Both the position numbers and the translations under genes were made by a program. From Paenochrobactrum pullorum (GTDB lineage: Bacteria; Pseudomonadota; Alphaproteobacteria; Rhizobiales; Rhizobiaceae), in NCBI RefSeq assembly GCF_041929845.1, contig NZ_JBHEEH010000005.1, forward strand, positions 1 through 64,000: a stretch of 64,000 bases of DNA. The letters run 5' to 3'. The notes below the pieces were generated by a model. The model searched no databases. It was given only the letters and a program-made list of their open reading frames with translations, and was not told where the DNA came from. The number at the start of each line of letters is the position of its first letter. Within the stretch, counting starts at the first letter, position 1. Of the stretch, positions 7,412 through 16,628 are shown piece after piece.

Positions 7412-8989
7412 ATGGCCGCCGATATAACCGCCGGATCATTGCCTGTTGCTGATGATCGCATTGATCCTAAAAAAGCCATTGCCTTTCTGGCGATGGTTTT
7501 CGGGATGTTTATGGCAATCCTTGATATTCAGATCGTCTCGGCATCGCTCGCCGAAATTCAGGCCGGTCTTGGTGCCAGTTCTGATGAAATATCATGGGTG
7601 CAGACCTCCTATCTGATAGCTGAAGTCATTATGATTCCGCTGTCAGGTTTCTTGGGACGGCTGATATCCACCCGTGTGCTGTTCACATTGTCTGCCGCTG
7701 GTTTTACCTTTGCCAGTGTTCTGTGTGCGACTGCCACCAATATTGAACAGATGATCGTCTACCGGGCGCTGCAAGGCTTCATCGGCGGAGGCATGATCCC
7801 AAGCGTCTTTGCCGCAGCCTTTACAATCTTTCCACCATCCAAACGCTCGATTGTGTCCCCGATGATCGGCCTTGTTGCCACAATGGCGCCAACGGTCGGG
7901 CCAACAATCGGCGGCTATCTCAGCCACACATTTTCATGGCACTGGCTGTTTTTGGTCAATGTTATTCCGGGTATTATCGTGGCAGTAGCCGCATGGAAAC
8001 TAATCGACTTCGACAAAGGCGACAAATCGCTTCTGTCTAAATTTGATTGGTGGGGCTTAGCCGGTATGGCCGCTTTTCTCGGTTCGCTTGAATATGTGCT
8101 GGAAGAAGGCCCGCGCAACGACTGGCTGGACGACAAGACTATTTTTGTCATGTCCATTGTGCTGACAATCGGTGCCGTCATCTTCTTCTATCGCGCCTTC
8201 ACCGCACAAGAGCCCATTGTCGATCTGCGCGCCTTTAAAAATGTCAATTTTGCCTTCGGTTCACTGTTTTCCTTTGTAATGGGCGTGGGTCTTTACGGCC
8301 TGACCTATCTCTACCCGCTCTATCTCGGGCGGGTGCGTGGCTATGATTCTCTGATGATCGGTGAAGCACTGTTTGTCTCTGGTCTCGCCATGTTTATGAC
8401 AGCGCCATTGGCTGGCTTTCTATCCAACAAGATGGATCCGCGTTATATGATGATGATCGGCTTCATCGGCTTTGGCGCAGGCACATGGTTGGTGACGGGC
8501 CTGACTGCCGACTGGGATTTTTATGAATTATTGCTGCCCCAAATCTTGCGTGGCTGCTCGTTGATGATTTGTATGGTGCCGATCAACAATCTCGCGATGG
8601 GTACACTGCCCCCGTCACGGTTGAAAAATGCGGCCGGCCTCTTTAACCTCACCCGAAATTTGGGGGGTGCAGTTGGTTTGGCAGTCATCAATACTATCCT
8701 GACCGATCGTAATGCCATGCATTATCAACGCCTTGCTGAACATATCCGCTGGGGCGACCGTGAAGCCGAAGATATGTTGGCCAATTTGACCGCCAAATTT
8801 AATGCAGCCGGATTAGATGGCCCGACCATTGCACTTTCAAAAATCAGCGGCATGGTGCACCAGCAGGCAACACTTTTGTCTTTTATTGATGTTTTCCACA
8901 TCTTAACTGTGCTGTTTAGCGGATTGGCTGTCCTTTGTTTATTGGCCAGGAAACCAGATAAAGCAGCCGGTGGCGGCGGTGGACATTAA
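7412..8989 (+). CDS. emrB: EmrB-type DHA2 drug efflux MFS transporter
   Basis: 525-residue major facilitator with about 14 membrane segments, characteristic of the DHA2 group. It carries the typical start of helix 1 (FLAMVFGMFMAILDIQIVSASLAEIQ), motif A-like GFLGRLISTRVLF, and motif C-like GLVATMAPTVGPTIGGYL. It follows emrA by 42 bases and would form the proton-driven inner-membrane part of the pump. Confidence 0.92.
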   Translation: MAADITAGSLPVADDRIDPKKAIAFLAMVFGMFMAILDIQIVSASLAEIQAGLGASSDEISWVQTSYLIAEVIMIPLSGFLGRLISTRVLFTLSAAGFTFASVLCATATNIEQMIVYRALQGFIGGGMIPSVFAAAFTIFPPSKRSIVSPMIGLVATMAPTVGPTIGGYLSHTFSWHWLFLVNVIPGIIVAVAAWKLIDFDKGDKSLLSKFDWWGLAGMAAFLGSLEYVLEEGPRNDWLDDKTIFVMSIVLTIGAVIFFYRAFTAQEPIVDLRAFKNVNFAFGSLFSFVMGVGLYGLTYLYPLYLGRVRGYDSLMIGEALFVSGLAMFMTAPLAGFLSNKMDPRYMMMIGFIGFGAGTWLVTGLTADWDFYELLLPQILRGCSLMICMVPINNLAMGTLPPSRLKNAAGLFNLTRNLGGAVGLAVINTILTDRNAMHYQRLAEHIRWGDREAEDMLANLTAKFNAAGLDGPTIALSKISGMVHQQATLLSFIDVFHILTVLFSGLAVLCLLARKPDKAAGGGGGH

Positions 8990-9010
8990 AAAAACTGCCA
9001 TAAAATCAGT

Positions 9011-9036
9011 GTGGCCGGTGCTTCACCGGCCGTTTT
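9011..9036 (+). terminator. Terminator after emrB
   Basis: Stem GGCCGGTG / CACCGGCC (9013-9020, 9024-9031) with a CTT loop and a following TTTT. Confidence 0.7.
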
Positions 9037-9140
9037 GACGACTAAAGCCTGATTGCTAACTTCGTAAAAACATGGTTCACTTTCCGACAGCCTTGGGTTT
9101 ATCCGGTGCCCTTCATGCAACCGCAATGCATTTATGAAAA

Positions 9141-9158
9141 ATGTCATTCAGGTGTCAT
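9141..9158 (+). promoter_or_regulatory. PHO-box-like element upstream of ABC importer
   Basis: ATGTCATTCAGGTGTCAT consists of two 7-base direct repeats (ATGTCAT, GTGTCAT) separated by 4 bases, matching the PhoB recognition pattern CTGTCAT-N4-CTGTCAT with one mismatch in each half. It lies 82 bases upstream of the binding-protein gene with a plausible -10 (GATTAT, 9166-9171) behind it. This suggests induction by phosphate starvation. Confidence 0.55.
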
Positions 9159-9239
9159 GCAGCGTGATTATCGGATTAAATATGAGCATTGGAATCATAC
9201 CAGCGCCATAAAACTCAAGCCTGAACAGGGAGTTTAACT

Positions 9240-10343
9240 ATGTTGTCTCATACAGCGCGTTTATTGTCATTATCGACTGCAATTGCAGTTGCGGGTGTGT
9301 CCATCGCGGCATCCGCACCATCTGAAGAACTGATTGCTGCGGCGAAAGCCGAAGGTGAGCTCACCACAATCGCCCTGCCCCACGACTGGTGCGGCTATGG
9401 CGAAATTATTCAGAGTTTCAAAGATAAATACGGCATTAAAGTCAACGAACTGAACCCTGATGCGGGCTCAGGCGATGAAATTGAAGCTATCAAAGCCAAT
9501 AAAGACAATAAAGGCCCGCAGGCTCCGGACGTGATCGACGTCGGCTTCACCTTCGGCACCACCGCTAAAGCGGATGGTTTATTGCAGCCTTATAAAGTGT
9601 CCACATGGGATTCGATTCCCGATGATGCCAAAGATGCCGAAGGCTATTGGTATGGTGACTATTATGGCGTGCTGGCTTTTGAAGTAAACAAAGACATCAT
9701 CCAAGATGCGCCACAAGATTGGGCTGACCTGCTGAAGCCTGAATTTGCCAATGCAGTTGCCCATTCCGGCGATCCGCGTGCCTCAACGCAGGCAATCTTA
9801 AGCGTTTATGCTGCCGGCCTGTCGCTTGGCGCAGAGCCTGGTGAAGATGCAGCCCAGAAAGGTCTGGAATTTTTCCGCGATGTCAATAAAGCCGGAAATT
9901 TCGTACCGGTAATCGGTAAAGCCGCTTCTCTGGCGCAAGGCTCAACCCCGATTGTTATCCGTTGGGATTACAACGCTTTGGCCGACCGTGACACATTGAA
10001 CGGCAATCCCGAAGTTGAAGTTATCATTCCAAAAAGTGGCGTTGTAGCAGGTGTTTACGTACAGGGCATTAGCGCCTATGCACCACATCCAAATGCAGCC
10101 AAACTCTGGATGGAACATCTTTATTCTGATGAAGGTCAGATCGGTTACCTGAAAGGCTATTGCCACCCGATTCGCTTTAACGCGCTGGCTAAAGAAGGCA
10201 AAATCCCACAGGACCTGCTCGACAAGCTGCCACCAGCAGAAGCTTACGAAAAAGCTGTCTTCCCTTCACTGGAAGAGTTGGAAAAATCACAGGCCGTTAT
10301 CACCAAAAGCTGGGATAGCGTTGTCGGTGCCAACGTACAATAA
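9240..10343 (+). CDS. ABC importer periplasmic substrate-binding protein
   Basis: 367-residue family 1/AfuA-PotD-like binding protein with a signal peptide ending around ASA (residues 1-26). Conserved stretches include ALPHDWCGYGEIIQSFKDKYG, APDVIDVGFTFG, GYWYGDYYGVLAFEVNK and the late GYCHPIRFNALA. It is the first gene of an SBP-permease-permease-ATPase set. The substrate is not readable from sequence. Relatives import ferric iron, polyamines, 2-aminoethylphosphonate or sugar phosphates; the PHO-box-like element upstream favours a phosphonate or phosphate ester. Confidence 0.8.
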   Translation: MLSHTARLLSLSTAIAVAGVSIAASAPSEELIAAAKAEGELTTIALPHDWCGYGEIIQSFKDKYGIKVNELNPDAGSGDEIEAIKANKDNKGPQAPDVIDVGFTFGTTAKADGLLQPYKVSTWDSIPDDAKDAEGYWYGDYYGVLAFEVNKDIIQDAPQDWADLLKPEFANAVAHSGDPRASTQAILSVYAAGLSLGAEPGEDAAQKGLEFFRDVNKAGNFVPVIGKAASLAQGSTPIVIRWDYNALADRDTLNGNPEVEVIIPKSGVVAGVYVQGISAYAPHPNAAKLWMEHLYSDEGQIGYLKGYCHPIRFNALAKEGKIPQDLLDKLPPAEAYEKAVFPSLEELEKSQAVITKSWDSVVGANVQ

Positions 10344-10361
10344 TATTTGCTAAACCACATG

Positions 10362-10391
10362 TCCTGCGGCTTGTCTTTTCAAGCCGCAGGA
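10362..10391 (+). terminator. Intercistronic hairpin (attenuator) after binding-protein gene
   Basis: A 12-bp stem TCCTGCGGCTTG / CAAGCCGCAGGA followed by TTTCTCTT separates the binding-protein gene from the first permease gene. Such hairpins commonly stabilise or partly terminate the message so that the binding protein is made in excess. Confidence 0.6.
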
Positions 10392-10410
10392 TTTCTCTTA
10401 AAAGAACAGC

Positions 10411-11316
10411 ATGACCGCAATCAGCAACAATTATCTTGACGACGAGCCGGCAGCAGTACCAAGACGCAAACGAAAACTTTCTTTTGCTTGGGTCGGAGTT
10501 GCGCCTTTTTTCCTTTTTGCCATTTTATTTTTGCTCTGGCCGACAATGTTTCTGGTTGTCGGTGCCTTTCAGGACGGGCAAGGCAATTTCACTTTCCAGA
10601 ATATTATCGATCTGTTTCAGGCCAATATTTTAAGCGCCTATTGGGTGTCGATCAAAATCAGCTTTGCCTCCGCATTGGGTGGTGCGATTATTGGTTTCTT
10701 TCTGGCCTGGGCCATTGTGCTTGGCAATTTGCCCAAATGGCTGCGTCCGACAGTTTTAACTTTCTCCGGTGTTGCATCCAACTTTGCCGGTGTGCCGCTG
10801 GCTTTCGCATTTCTGGCAACACTTGGCCGCACAGGTTTTGTCACTATCCTTTTACGAGAGTGGTTCGGTTTCAATCTTTATGGCACCGGCTTCAACCTTT
10901 TAAGCTTCTTCGGCCTCACCCTCACCTATCTGTTTTTCCAAATCCCTCTGATGGTGCTGATTCTCACCCCTGCGCTTGATGGTTTGAAAAAAGAATGGCG
11001 CGAAGCTGCTTCCATTTTAGGTGCCAACCAGCTGCAATATTGGCGCATGGTGGCCTTTCCGATCCTCTGGCCAAGTCTGCTCGGCACATCGCTTTTACTG
11101 TTTGCCAATGCTTTTGGCGCCATTGCCACGGCTTATGCCCTTACCGGCTCGACGCTGAACATCGTGCCAATCATGCTTTACGCACAGATTCGCGGGGATG
11201 TGCTGCATAACCAAAACTTAGGCTACGCGCTGGCACTCGGCATGATTGTCATTACCGGCATTTCCAACCTGCTTTATATTTGGTTGCGTATGCGTGCGGA
11301 AAGGTGGCAGCGATGA
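10411..11316 (+). CDS. ABC importer permease, subunit 1
   Basis: 301-residue PotB/PhnU-like permease with six hydrophobic segments and the EAA loop KKEWREAASILGANQLQYWRMVAFPILWPSLLG (about residues 190-225) that docks the ATPase. Its 3' end overlaps the next permease by 4 bases (ATGA), so translation is coupled. Confidence 0.88.
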   Translation: MTAISNNYLDDEPAAVPRRKRKLSFAWVGVAPFFLFAILFLLWPTMFLVVGAFQDGQGNFTFQNIIDLFQANILSAYWVSIKISFASALGGAIIGFFLAWAIVLGNLPKWLRPTVLTFSGVASNFAGVPLAFAFLATLGRTGFVTILLREWFGFNLYGTGFNLLSFFGLTLTYLFFQIPLMVLILTPALDGLKKEWREAASILGANQLQYWRMVAFPILWPSLLGTSLLLFANAFGAIATAYALTGSTLNIVPIMLYAQIRGDVLHNQNLGYALALGMIVITGISNLLYIWLRMRAERWQR

Positions 11317-12119
11317 AAAAGACCCGCTATTTCACCCCGCAGCGCATCGGTGCATGGATAGCCTTTCTGATCGGTGCTATTTATTTTCTGGTGCCACTGA
11401 TCGGCACCTTTGAATTTTCGCTACGTATGCGTCGCGGTGAATATTCTTTTGATGCTTACCGCGTTGTTTTCACCGACCCCAATTTTCAGGCAACCTTCGG
11501 CTATTCGATTCTGTTAGCCATCATGACCATCATCTTCGGCATTTTGCTGGTGGTACCAACCGCCTATTGGGTGCGTCTGCGTTTGCCGAAACTGCGCCCT
11601 GTGATCGAATTCATCACGCTGATGCCATTGGTCATTCCGGCCATCGTCATCGTCTTCGGTTATTTGCGTATTTATAACTCGTCATCATGGCTGCCATTTA
11701 CCGCCTCGACACAAGCAACGGACCTGTTGTTGATGTTCGGCTATGTCACTTTGTCGTTGCCTTATATGTACCGCGCCATTGATACCGCCATGCGCACCAT
11801 TGATGTACGCACTTTAACGGAAGCCGCCGAAAGCATGGGGGCAAAACTGCCGACCATCATGTTCCGGATTATCTTCCCCAATGTGCTTTCCGGCGTGATG
11901 AGCGGTGCTTTCATTACTTTTGCGATTGTGATCGGCGAATTTACGCTTGCCTCTCTTCTCAACCGTCCGGCTTTTGGGCCATATCTGCAACTTGTCGGCG
12001 CCAACCGCGCCTATGAACCATCAGCACTCGCCATTATTGCATTTGGCATAACATGGGCAAGCATGGCATTGATCCAGCTTGTCTCGCGCCTCAACAAATT
12101 CAAAACCACGGGCGGGTAA
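11313..12119 (+). CDS. ABC importer permease, subunit 2
   Basis: 268-residue PotC/PhnV-like permease with six membrane segments and the EAA loop EAAESMGAKLPTIMFRIIFPNVLSG (about residues 170-195). The ATG at 11313 overlaps the previous stop; a longer frame from 11280 is not needed. It pairs with subunit 1 in the importer. Confidence 0.88.
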   Translation: MKKTRYFTPQRIGAWIAFLIGAIYFLVPLIGTFEFSLRMRRGEYSFDAYRVVFTDPNFQATFGYSILLAIMTIIFGILLVVPTAYWVRLRLPKLRPVIEFITLMPLVIPAIVIVFGYLRIYNSSSWLPFTASTQATDLLLMFGYVTLSLPYMYRAIDTAMRTIDVRTLTEAAESMGAKLPTIMFRIIFPNVLSGVMSGAFITFAIVIGEFTLASLLNRPAFGPYLQLVGANRAYEPSALAIIAFGITWASMALIQLVSRLNKFKTTGG

Positions 12120-12127
12120 TTCATCTC

Positions 12128-13189
12128 ATGGCCTTTTTAAATTTAAAAAACTTACAAAAAAGCTTTGGCACCAACACGGTAGTGCATGATTTCAGCCTCG
12201 CCGTTGAAAAGGGTGAGTTTGTCTCCTTTTTGGGTCCTTCGGGCTGCGGTAAAACCACTGTTTTACGCATGATTGCCGGTTTTGAAACGCCTGACCGTGG
12301 CATGATCGAAATTGACGGCAAGGATGTGGTTGATCTCAAACCCAACCAACGCAATATCGGTATGGTGTTTCAGGCTTATGCGCTGTTTCCAAATATGACG
12401 GTTGCGCAAAATGTGGCCTTTGGTCTGCGCATTGCCGGTAAGTCCAAACAAGAACGCGATGCCACGGTCAAAGAAATGCTGAGCCTCATCCGCTTGGAAC
12501 ATCTGGCCGACCGCTATCCGTATCAGATGTCGGGTGGTCAGCAGCAACGTGTGGCACTCGCCCGTGCTTTGGCAACCAAGCCGCAAGTACTGCTACTGGA
12601 TGAACCTCTTTCTGCGCTAGATGCAAAAATCCGTGTTTCATTGCGCGAAGAGATTCGCGCCATTCAGCAAAAGCTCGGCATTACTACAATCTTCGTCACC
12701 CACGATCAGGAAGAAGCACTGTCGATTTCTGATCGAATCGTAGTGATGCATGAAGGGAAAGCTGATCAGGTCGGCACACCTTTCGAGATCTATAATCAAC
12801 CCTCCACCCGTTTTGTGGCGTCCTTTGTCGGCACGCTCAATATGCTGGAAGGCCATGTGGAGAATCTCTTAGCCAACCAGATCAATCTGGATGGAAATCT
12901 CATTACATTACCTCAGCCAATTACCGGTGTGGCCGATAAAGCACCCGTGACTTTAGCGCTACGTCCGGAAGCCATTCGGTTGAACAATAAAAACCCGGAG
13001 GATGTGACTGTCTCGGCTACCATCGAAGATGTGCATTTTTTGGGCTCGGTTATCAGAACGCGCGTGAAGCTCAATCAGAATCAATTGTCACTGGATAGTT
13101 TCAACGATCCAGCGATTGCTCCGCCAAAACGTGGCGACAAAGTGAAGGTCTCCTTCGCCGCGCATGATCTTCTCATTTTGCAAAATTAA
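12128..13189 (+). CDS. ABC importer ATP-binding protein
   Basis: 353-residue ATPase with Walker A GPSGCGKTT, Q-loop GMVFQAYALFPNMTV, signature MSGGQQQRVALARAL, Walker B VLLLDEPLSALD, H-loop VTHDQEEAL, and a C-terminal TOBE-type domain (about 270-353) typical of PotA/FbpC/PhnT ATPases. The ATG at 12128 follows the permease stop by 8 bases. Confidence 0.9.
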   Translation: MAFLNLKNLQKSFGTNTVVHDFSLAVEKGEFVSFLGPSGCGKTTVLRMIAGFETPDRGMIEIDGKDVVDLKPNQRNIGMVFQAYALFPNMTVAQNVAFGLRIAGKSKQERDATVKEMLSLIRLEHLADRYPYQMSGGQQQRVALARALATKPQVLLLDEPLSALDAKIRVSLREEIRAIQQKLGITTIFVTHDQEEALSISDRIVVMHEGKADQVGTPFEIYNQPSTRFVASFVGTLNMLEGHVENLLANQINLDGNLITLPQPITGVADKAPVTLALRPEAIRLNNKNPEDVTVSATIEDVHFLGSVIRTRVKLNQNQLSLDSFNDPAIAPPKRGDKVKVSFAAHDLLILQN

Positions 13190-13191
13190 CA

Positions 13192-13224
13192 AAAAAGCCG
13201 CTGAAAATCCCAGCGGCTTTTTTA
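13192..13224. terminator. Bidirectional terminator between ABC operon and gnd
   Basis: Stem AAAAAGCCGCTG / CAGCGGCTTTTT (13192-13203, 13211-13222) with T-rich tails on both strands, between convergent genes. Confidence 0.85.
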
Positions 13225-13242
13225 ATTTCAGGATTTTTTACT

Positions 13243-14655
13243 TCACGCGCCCCAAGGACCATGGAAATCGCCTTTTTTATCAAGACGTTCAAAACCATGT
13301 GCACCAAAGAAATCGCGCTGCGCCTGAATGAGATTGGCTGTTCCGCGAGACTGTTTGAAACTATCAAAATAGCTCAAAGCCGCACTCAAGGCCGGCATCG
13401 GCAATTCGCTCAACGCCGCTTTTGCCACCACCTGACGCAAAGCACCCGATGAAGCCTTCATTTTCTCAACGAAAACCGAAGTCAGCAGCAGATTATCTGC
13501 TTCGTCTTCATCAAAGGCTTTGGCAATATCATCCAAGAACTGCGAACGGATGATACAACCGGCGCGCCAAATACGGGCAACTGTCGCCAACGGAATATTC
13601 CAGCCATGCTCTTTCGAAGCCGCTTGCATCACCACAAAACCCTGCGCATAAGCAGCGATTTTACCGGCCAGCAATGCCTGTTCAAGCTGATCAATAAAAA
13701 TCGCCTGATCTTCCAATTGAACGGAATGATCTGAGACACCATACGTCTTTTCAGCCAAAGCACGTTCAGTGCGCATAGACGAAACCGCACGCGCACCAAC
13801 GGCTGCTTCAATAGCAGATGCCGGAACACCCATCATCTGTGCTTCGATAGCAGCCCAGCGTCCGGTACCTTTTTGACCGGCAGAATCGAGAATGATATCC
13901 ACCATCGCCTGACCGGATTCCGGATCCTGTGTGCGCAGCACTTCAGCAGTGATTTCAATCAGATAAGAATTAAGTGGGCCGTTATTCCACTTGGCAAAAA
14001 TATCACCGATTGCAGGTGCTGAAAGGCCGAGGCCATCACGCAGCACGCCATAAATTTCGGCAATCATCTGCATATCGGCATATTCAATACCATTATGAAT
14101 GGTTTTGACAAAATGACCGGCACCATCCGGCCCCATCAAGGCAACACATGCTTCACCTTGATATTGTGCAGCAACAGCATTTAGAATCGGCGCAATACGC
14201 TCATAGGCTGCTTCTGTGCCGCCCACCATCATCGATGCACCATGACGCGCACCTTCGGCACCGCCGGAAATGCCCATACCAACAAAGGTCGGATCATTTG
14301 GACCAAGTTCTTTGAGACGACGAACCGTATCGCGGTAATCGGAGTTGCCGGAATCGATAATGATATCTTGCCTGTCGAGCAGAAGGCGCAAACGCGCGCT
14401 TTCATCATCAACCGGCTGGCCAGCTTTAATTAAAAAGATGAACGGGCGCGGTTTACGGGTGTTTTCCACCAGCGCCTCAAATGTTTCACAAGGAATGATT
14501 TTATCGCTCAATGCACCGGCATTTTTATAAAACTGCTGCACAACGACCGGATCACGATCATAAGCCGCAACGCGGAAACCTTTTTCGGCAATATTCAGTG
14601 CGAGGTTAGAACCCATCACGCCAAGTCCAACCATGCCAATATCGGCTTTTTCCAT
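13243..14655 (-). CDS. gnd: 6-phosphogluconate dehydrogenase (decarboxylating)
   Basis: 470 residues, the usual length. N-terminal NADP-binding GMVGLGVMGSNLALNIAEKGF, catalytic-region signature FVGMGISGGAEGARHGASMMVGG, and HFVKTIHNGIEYADMQMIAE, which contains the catalytic lysine. It oxidises 6-phosphogluconate to ribulose 5-phosphate, giving NADPH and CO2 in the pentose phosphate pathway. The ATG at 14655 is preceded by AAGGA; the upstream ATG at 14673 would contain that site. Confidence 0.95.
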   Translation of the reverse strand: MEKADIGMVGLGVMGSNLALNIAEKGFRVAAYDRDPVVVQQFYKNAGALSDKIIPCETFEALVENTRKPRPFIFLIKAGQPVDDESARLRLLLDRQDIIIDSGNSDYRDTVRRLKELGPNDPTFVGMGISGGAEGARHGASMMVGGTEAAYERIAPILNAVAAQYQGEACVALMGPDGAGHFVKTIHNGIEYADMQMIAEIYGVLRDGLGLSAPAIGDIFAKWNNGPLNSYLIEITAEVLRTQDPESGQAMVDIILDSAGQKGTGRWAAIEAQMMGVPASAIEAAVGARAVSSMRTERALAEKTYGVSDHSVQLEDQAIFIDQLEQALLAGKIAAYAQGFVVMQAASKEHGWNIPLATVARIWRAGCIIRSQFLDDIAKAFDEDEADNLLLTSVFVEKMKASSGALRQVVAKAALSELPMPALSAALSYFDSFKQSRGTANLIQAQRDFFGAHGFERLDKKGDFHGPWGA

Positions 14656-14837
14656 GATCTGTCCTTCTGTCATTCGTAAAATTACTTGGCGATATAGCCT
14701 AAAGCATTATGCAGGCCAATGATCATATTAGCTTAAACGTAAATACAAAATCCGCATCAGCTATCTTGATCAATTCAGGCTTACATATATGCCGCGCTGA
14801 TATTTTGTTCAATTTACAAATTACAAAAGCACCCAAG

Positions 14838-14872
14838 AAAAAAGCCGCCTGATTGTGTCTCAGGCGGCTTGT
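14838..14872 (-). terminator. Terminator after ornithine/lysine decarboxylase gene
   Basis: Stem AAGCCGCCTG / CAGGCGGCTT (14842-14851, 14861-14870), followed by a T-run on the minus strand. Confidence 0.8.
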
Positions 14873-14875
14873 TTT

Positions 14876-16009
14876 TTAAATTACATAAGAGCGAAGCGGC
14901 TCAAAACCGTTGAAAGCAACGGCCGAATAAGTGGTGGTGTAGGCTCCCGTTCCTTCAATGAGCACCTCATCACCGATCGACAATGAAACCGGCAGCGGAT
15001 ACGGGTTCTTTTCATACATCACATCCGCACTGTCGCAGGTCGGCCCTGCCAATACGCATGGCTGCATTTCATCACCATCACGTGATGTCACGATCTGGTA
15101 GCGGATCGCTTCATCCATGGTTTCAGCCAAACCACCGAATTTGCCAATGTCGAGGTAAACCCAGCGCACATTGTCATTGTCGGCTTTGCGCGAAACCAGC
15201 ACAACTTCCGCTTTGATAACGCCCGCATTACCAACCATGCCACGGCCTGGTTCGATAATGGTTTCCGGCAAACGATTGCCGAAATATTTGCTCAAAGCAT
15301 CAAAAATCGCCATGCCATAGGCTTGCGCGGTTGGTACATCGTTCAAATAACGGGTGGGGAAGCCACCGCCCATATTAACCATGCGAAGGTTCACACCCTC
15401 TTTAGCCAATTCGCGGAACACCATGGAGGTGTCGGCCAAAGCGCGATCCCATGAGCTCAAATCTGTCTGCTGTGAACCCACATGGAACGAAACGCCATAA
15501 GCATCAAGGCCGAGCTCTTTTGCAGTGCGCAACACATCGACCGCCATGGCAGGTACGCAACCAAATTTGCGTGACAGCGGCCATTCAGCACCTTCACCAT
15601 CGGTCAAAACGCGGCAAAATACGCGTGAACCGGGGGCGGCACGGGCAATTTTTTCTACTTCTTCAACGCAATCGACAGCGAAGAGATTAACGCCATGAGC
15701 AAAAGCGCGGGCAATATCGCGTTCTTTCTTGATGGTATTGCCATAAGAAATACGGTCAGCTGTTGCTCCTGCATCCAGTGCCATTTCAACTTCTGCAACC
15801 GAGGCTGTGTCAAAACATGAACCAAGGGATGCCAGAAGACGCAAGACTTCTGGTGCCGGATTTGCTTTGACTGCATAAAAAATACGGGATTCCGGCAGAG
15901 CTTTTTCAAAGCTTAAATAATTTTCGCGCACAACATCCAAGTCCAGCACGAGGCATGGACCTTCAGGGCGGCGGGTGTCGAGGAAATCAATGATACGCTG
16001 TGTAGCCAT
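14876..16009 (-). CDS. Ornithine/lysine decarboxylase (alanine-racemase fold)
   Basis: 377-residue group IV PLP decarboxylase. The PLP lysine is in IFYAVKANPAPEVL, followed by SFHVGSQQTD, VNMGGGFPTRY, EPGRGMVGNAG and the active-site cysteine in AGPTCDSADVMYEKNPYPLP. It makes putrescine (or cadaverine from lysine). Ornithine versus lysine preference cannot be settled here. The ATG at 16009 is preceded by GGGAG. The 400-base leader upstream fits the speF RNA motif found before these genes in Alphaproteobacteria. Confidence 0.9.
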   Translation of the reverse strand: MATQRIIDFLDTRRPEGPCLVLDLDVVRENYLSFEKALPESRIFYAVKANPAPEVLRLLASLGSCFDTASVAEVEMALDAGATADRISYGNTIKKERDIARAFAHGVNLFAVDCVEEVEKIARAAPGSRVFCRVLTDGEGAEWPLSRKFGCVPAMAVDVLRTAKELGLDAYGVSFHVGSQQTDLSSWDRALADTSMVFRELAKEGVNLRMVNMGGGFPTRYLNDVPTAQAYGMAIFDALSKYFGNRLPETIIEPGRGMVGNAGVIKAEVVLVSRKADNDNVRWVYLDIGKFGGLAETMDEAIRYQIVTSRDGDEMQPCVLAGPTCDSADVMYEKNPYPLPVSLSIGDEVLIEGTGAYTTTYSAVAFNGFEPLRSYVI

Positions 16010-16029
16010 AGTACAAACTCCCATGCGGG

Positions 16030-16400
16030 CGTTTTTCAGCGCACCGCTTCACAAAGGGACAAAGTAAGTATGAAATCTTCCGCACGAGACCAGCCTTTGG
16101 AGACACTGAAATCATGTGAAAGTTCATAGCGATGATGGGACAACGCCGTGAAGCGTTATTCCGCTTTGTCTGCCTTGGATTGGAAGAGTTGACCGCTTCC
16201 GCACTACCGGCAATGAAGGTGTGCCTCTTTGAGTTCCCGACTTTTGGACAGCCGAAAGACACCAGAAAGGCCCGCACCGTCGTTGCTTCAAGATGTCCTT
16301 GATCTGGCGGTTGGCCATCAGATCAACTGGAGCGGTTAGGTCCAGGTACCATACCGATTTTCCCTCACCATTTGAGGACCGGCGGACACCCACAGGCACG
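16030..16400 (-). ncRNA. speF-type leader RNA of ornithine decarboxylase gene
   Basis: The long untranslated region upstream of the decarboxylase is GC-richer than normal intergenic DNA and highly structured on the minus strand: hairpins at 16361-16378 (CCTCA/TGAGG), 16327-16345 (CTGGA/TCCAG) and 16301-16324 (GATCTG/CAGATC). Alphaproteobacteria carry the conserved speF leader motif in this position, thought to control polyamine synthesis. Exact ends are estimated; the family assignment rests on position, length and hairpins. Confidence 0.6.
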
Positions 16401-16628
16401 TGCGACTTTGGGCAATTGCGATATAAGAGAAAAATCATGACCATTCAATGGCAAATATCCGGTTAATGAAATTAATTTTTTTAACATTTCGCACTGATGC
16501 AAATAAGTCTCAAAAAACGATAAACCATCATAAAAAACCTATAATATTTCTATATTTATCGCTTCCCTCCTGCATAAAATCGGCTGTAGAATGAACAAGA
16601 GCAGTGCTTTTTTGATGGAAAGTGAACA

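Noticed and set aside
16124..16444. Minus-strand open frame of 106 codons upstream of the decarboxylase
   Set aside because: It lies in the structured leader RNA, has no domain signal, and the leader-RNA explanation fits better.
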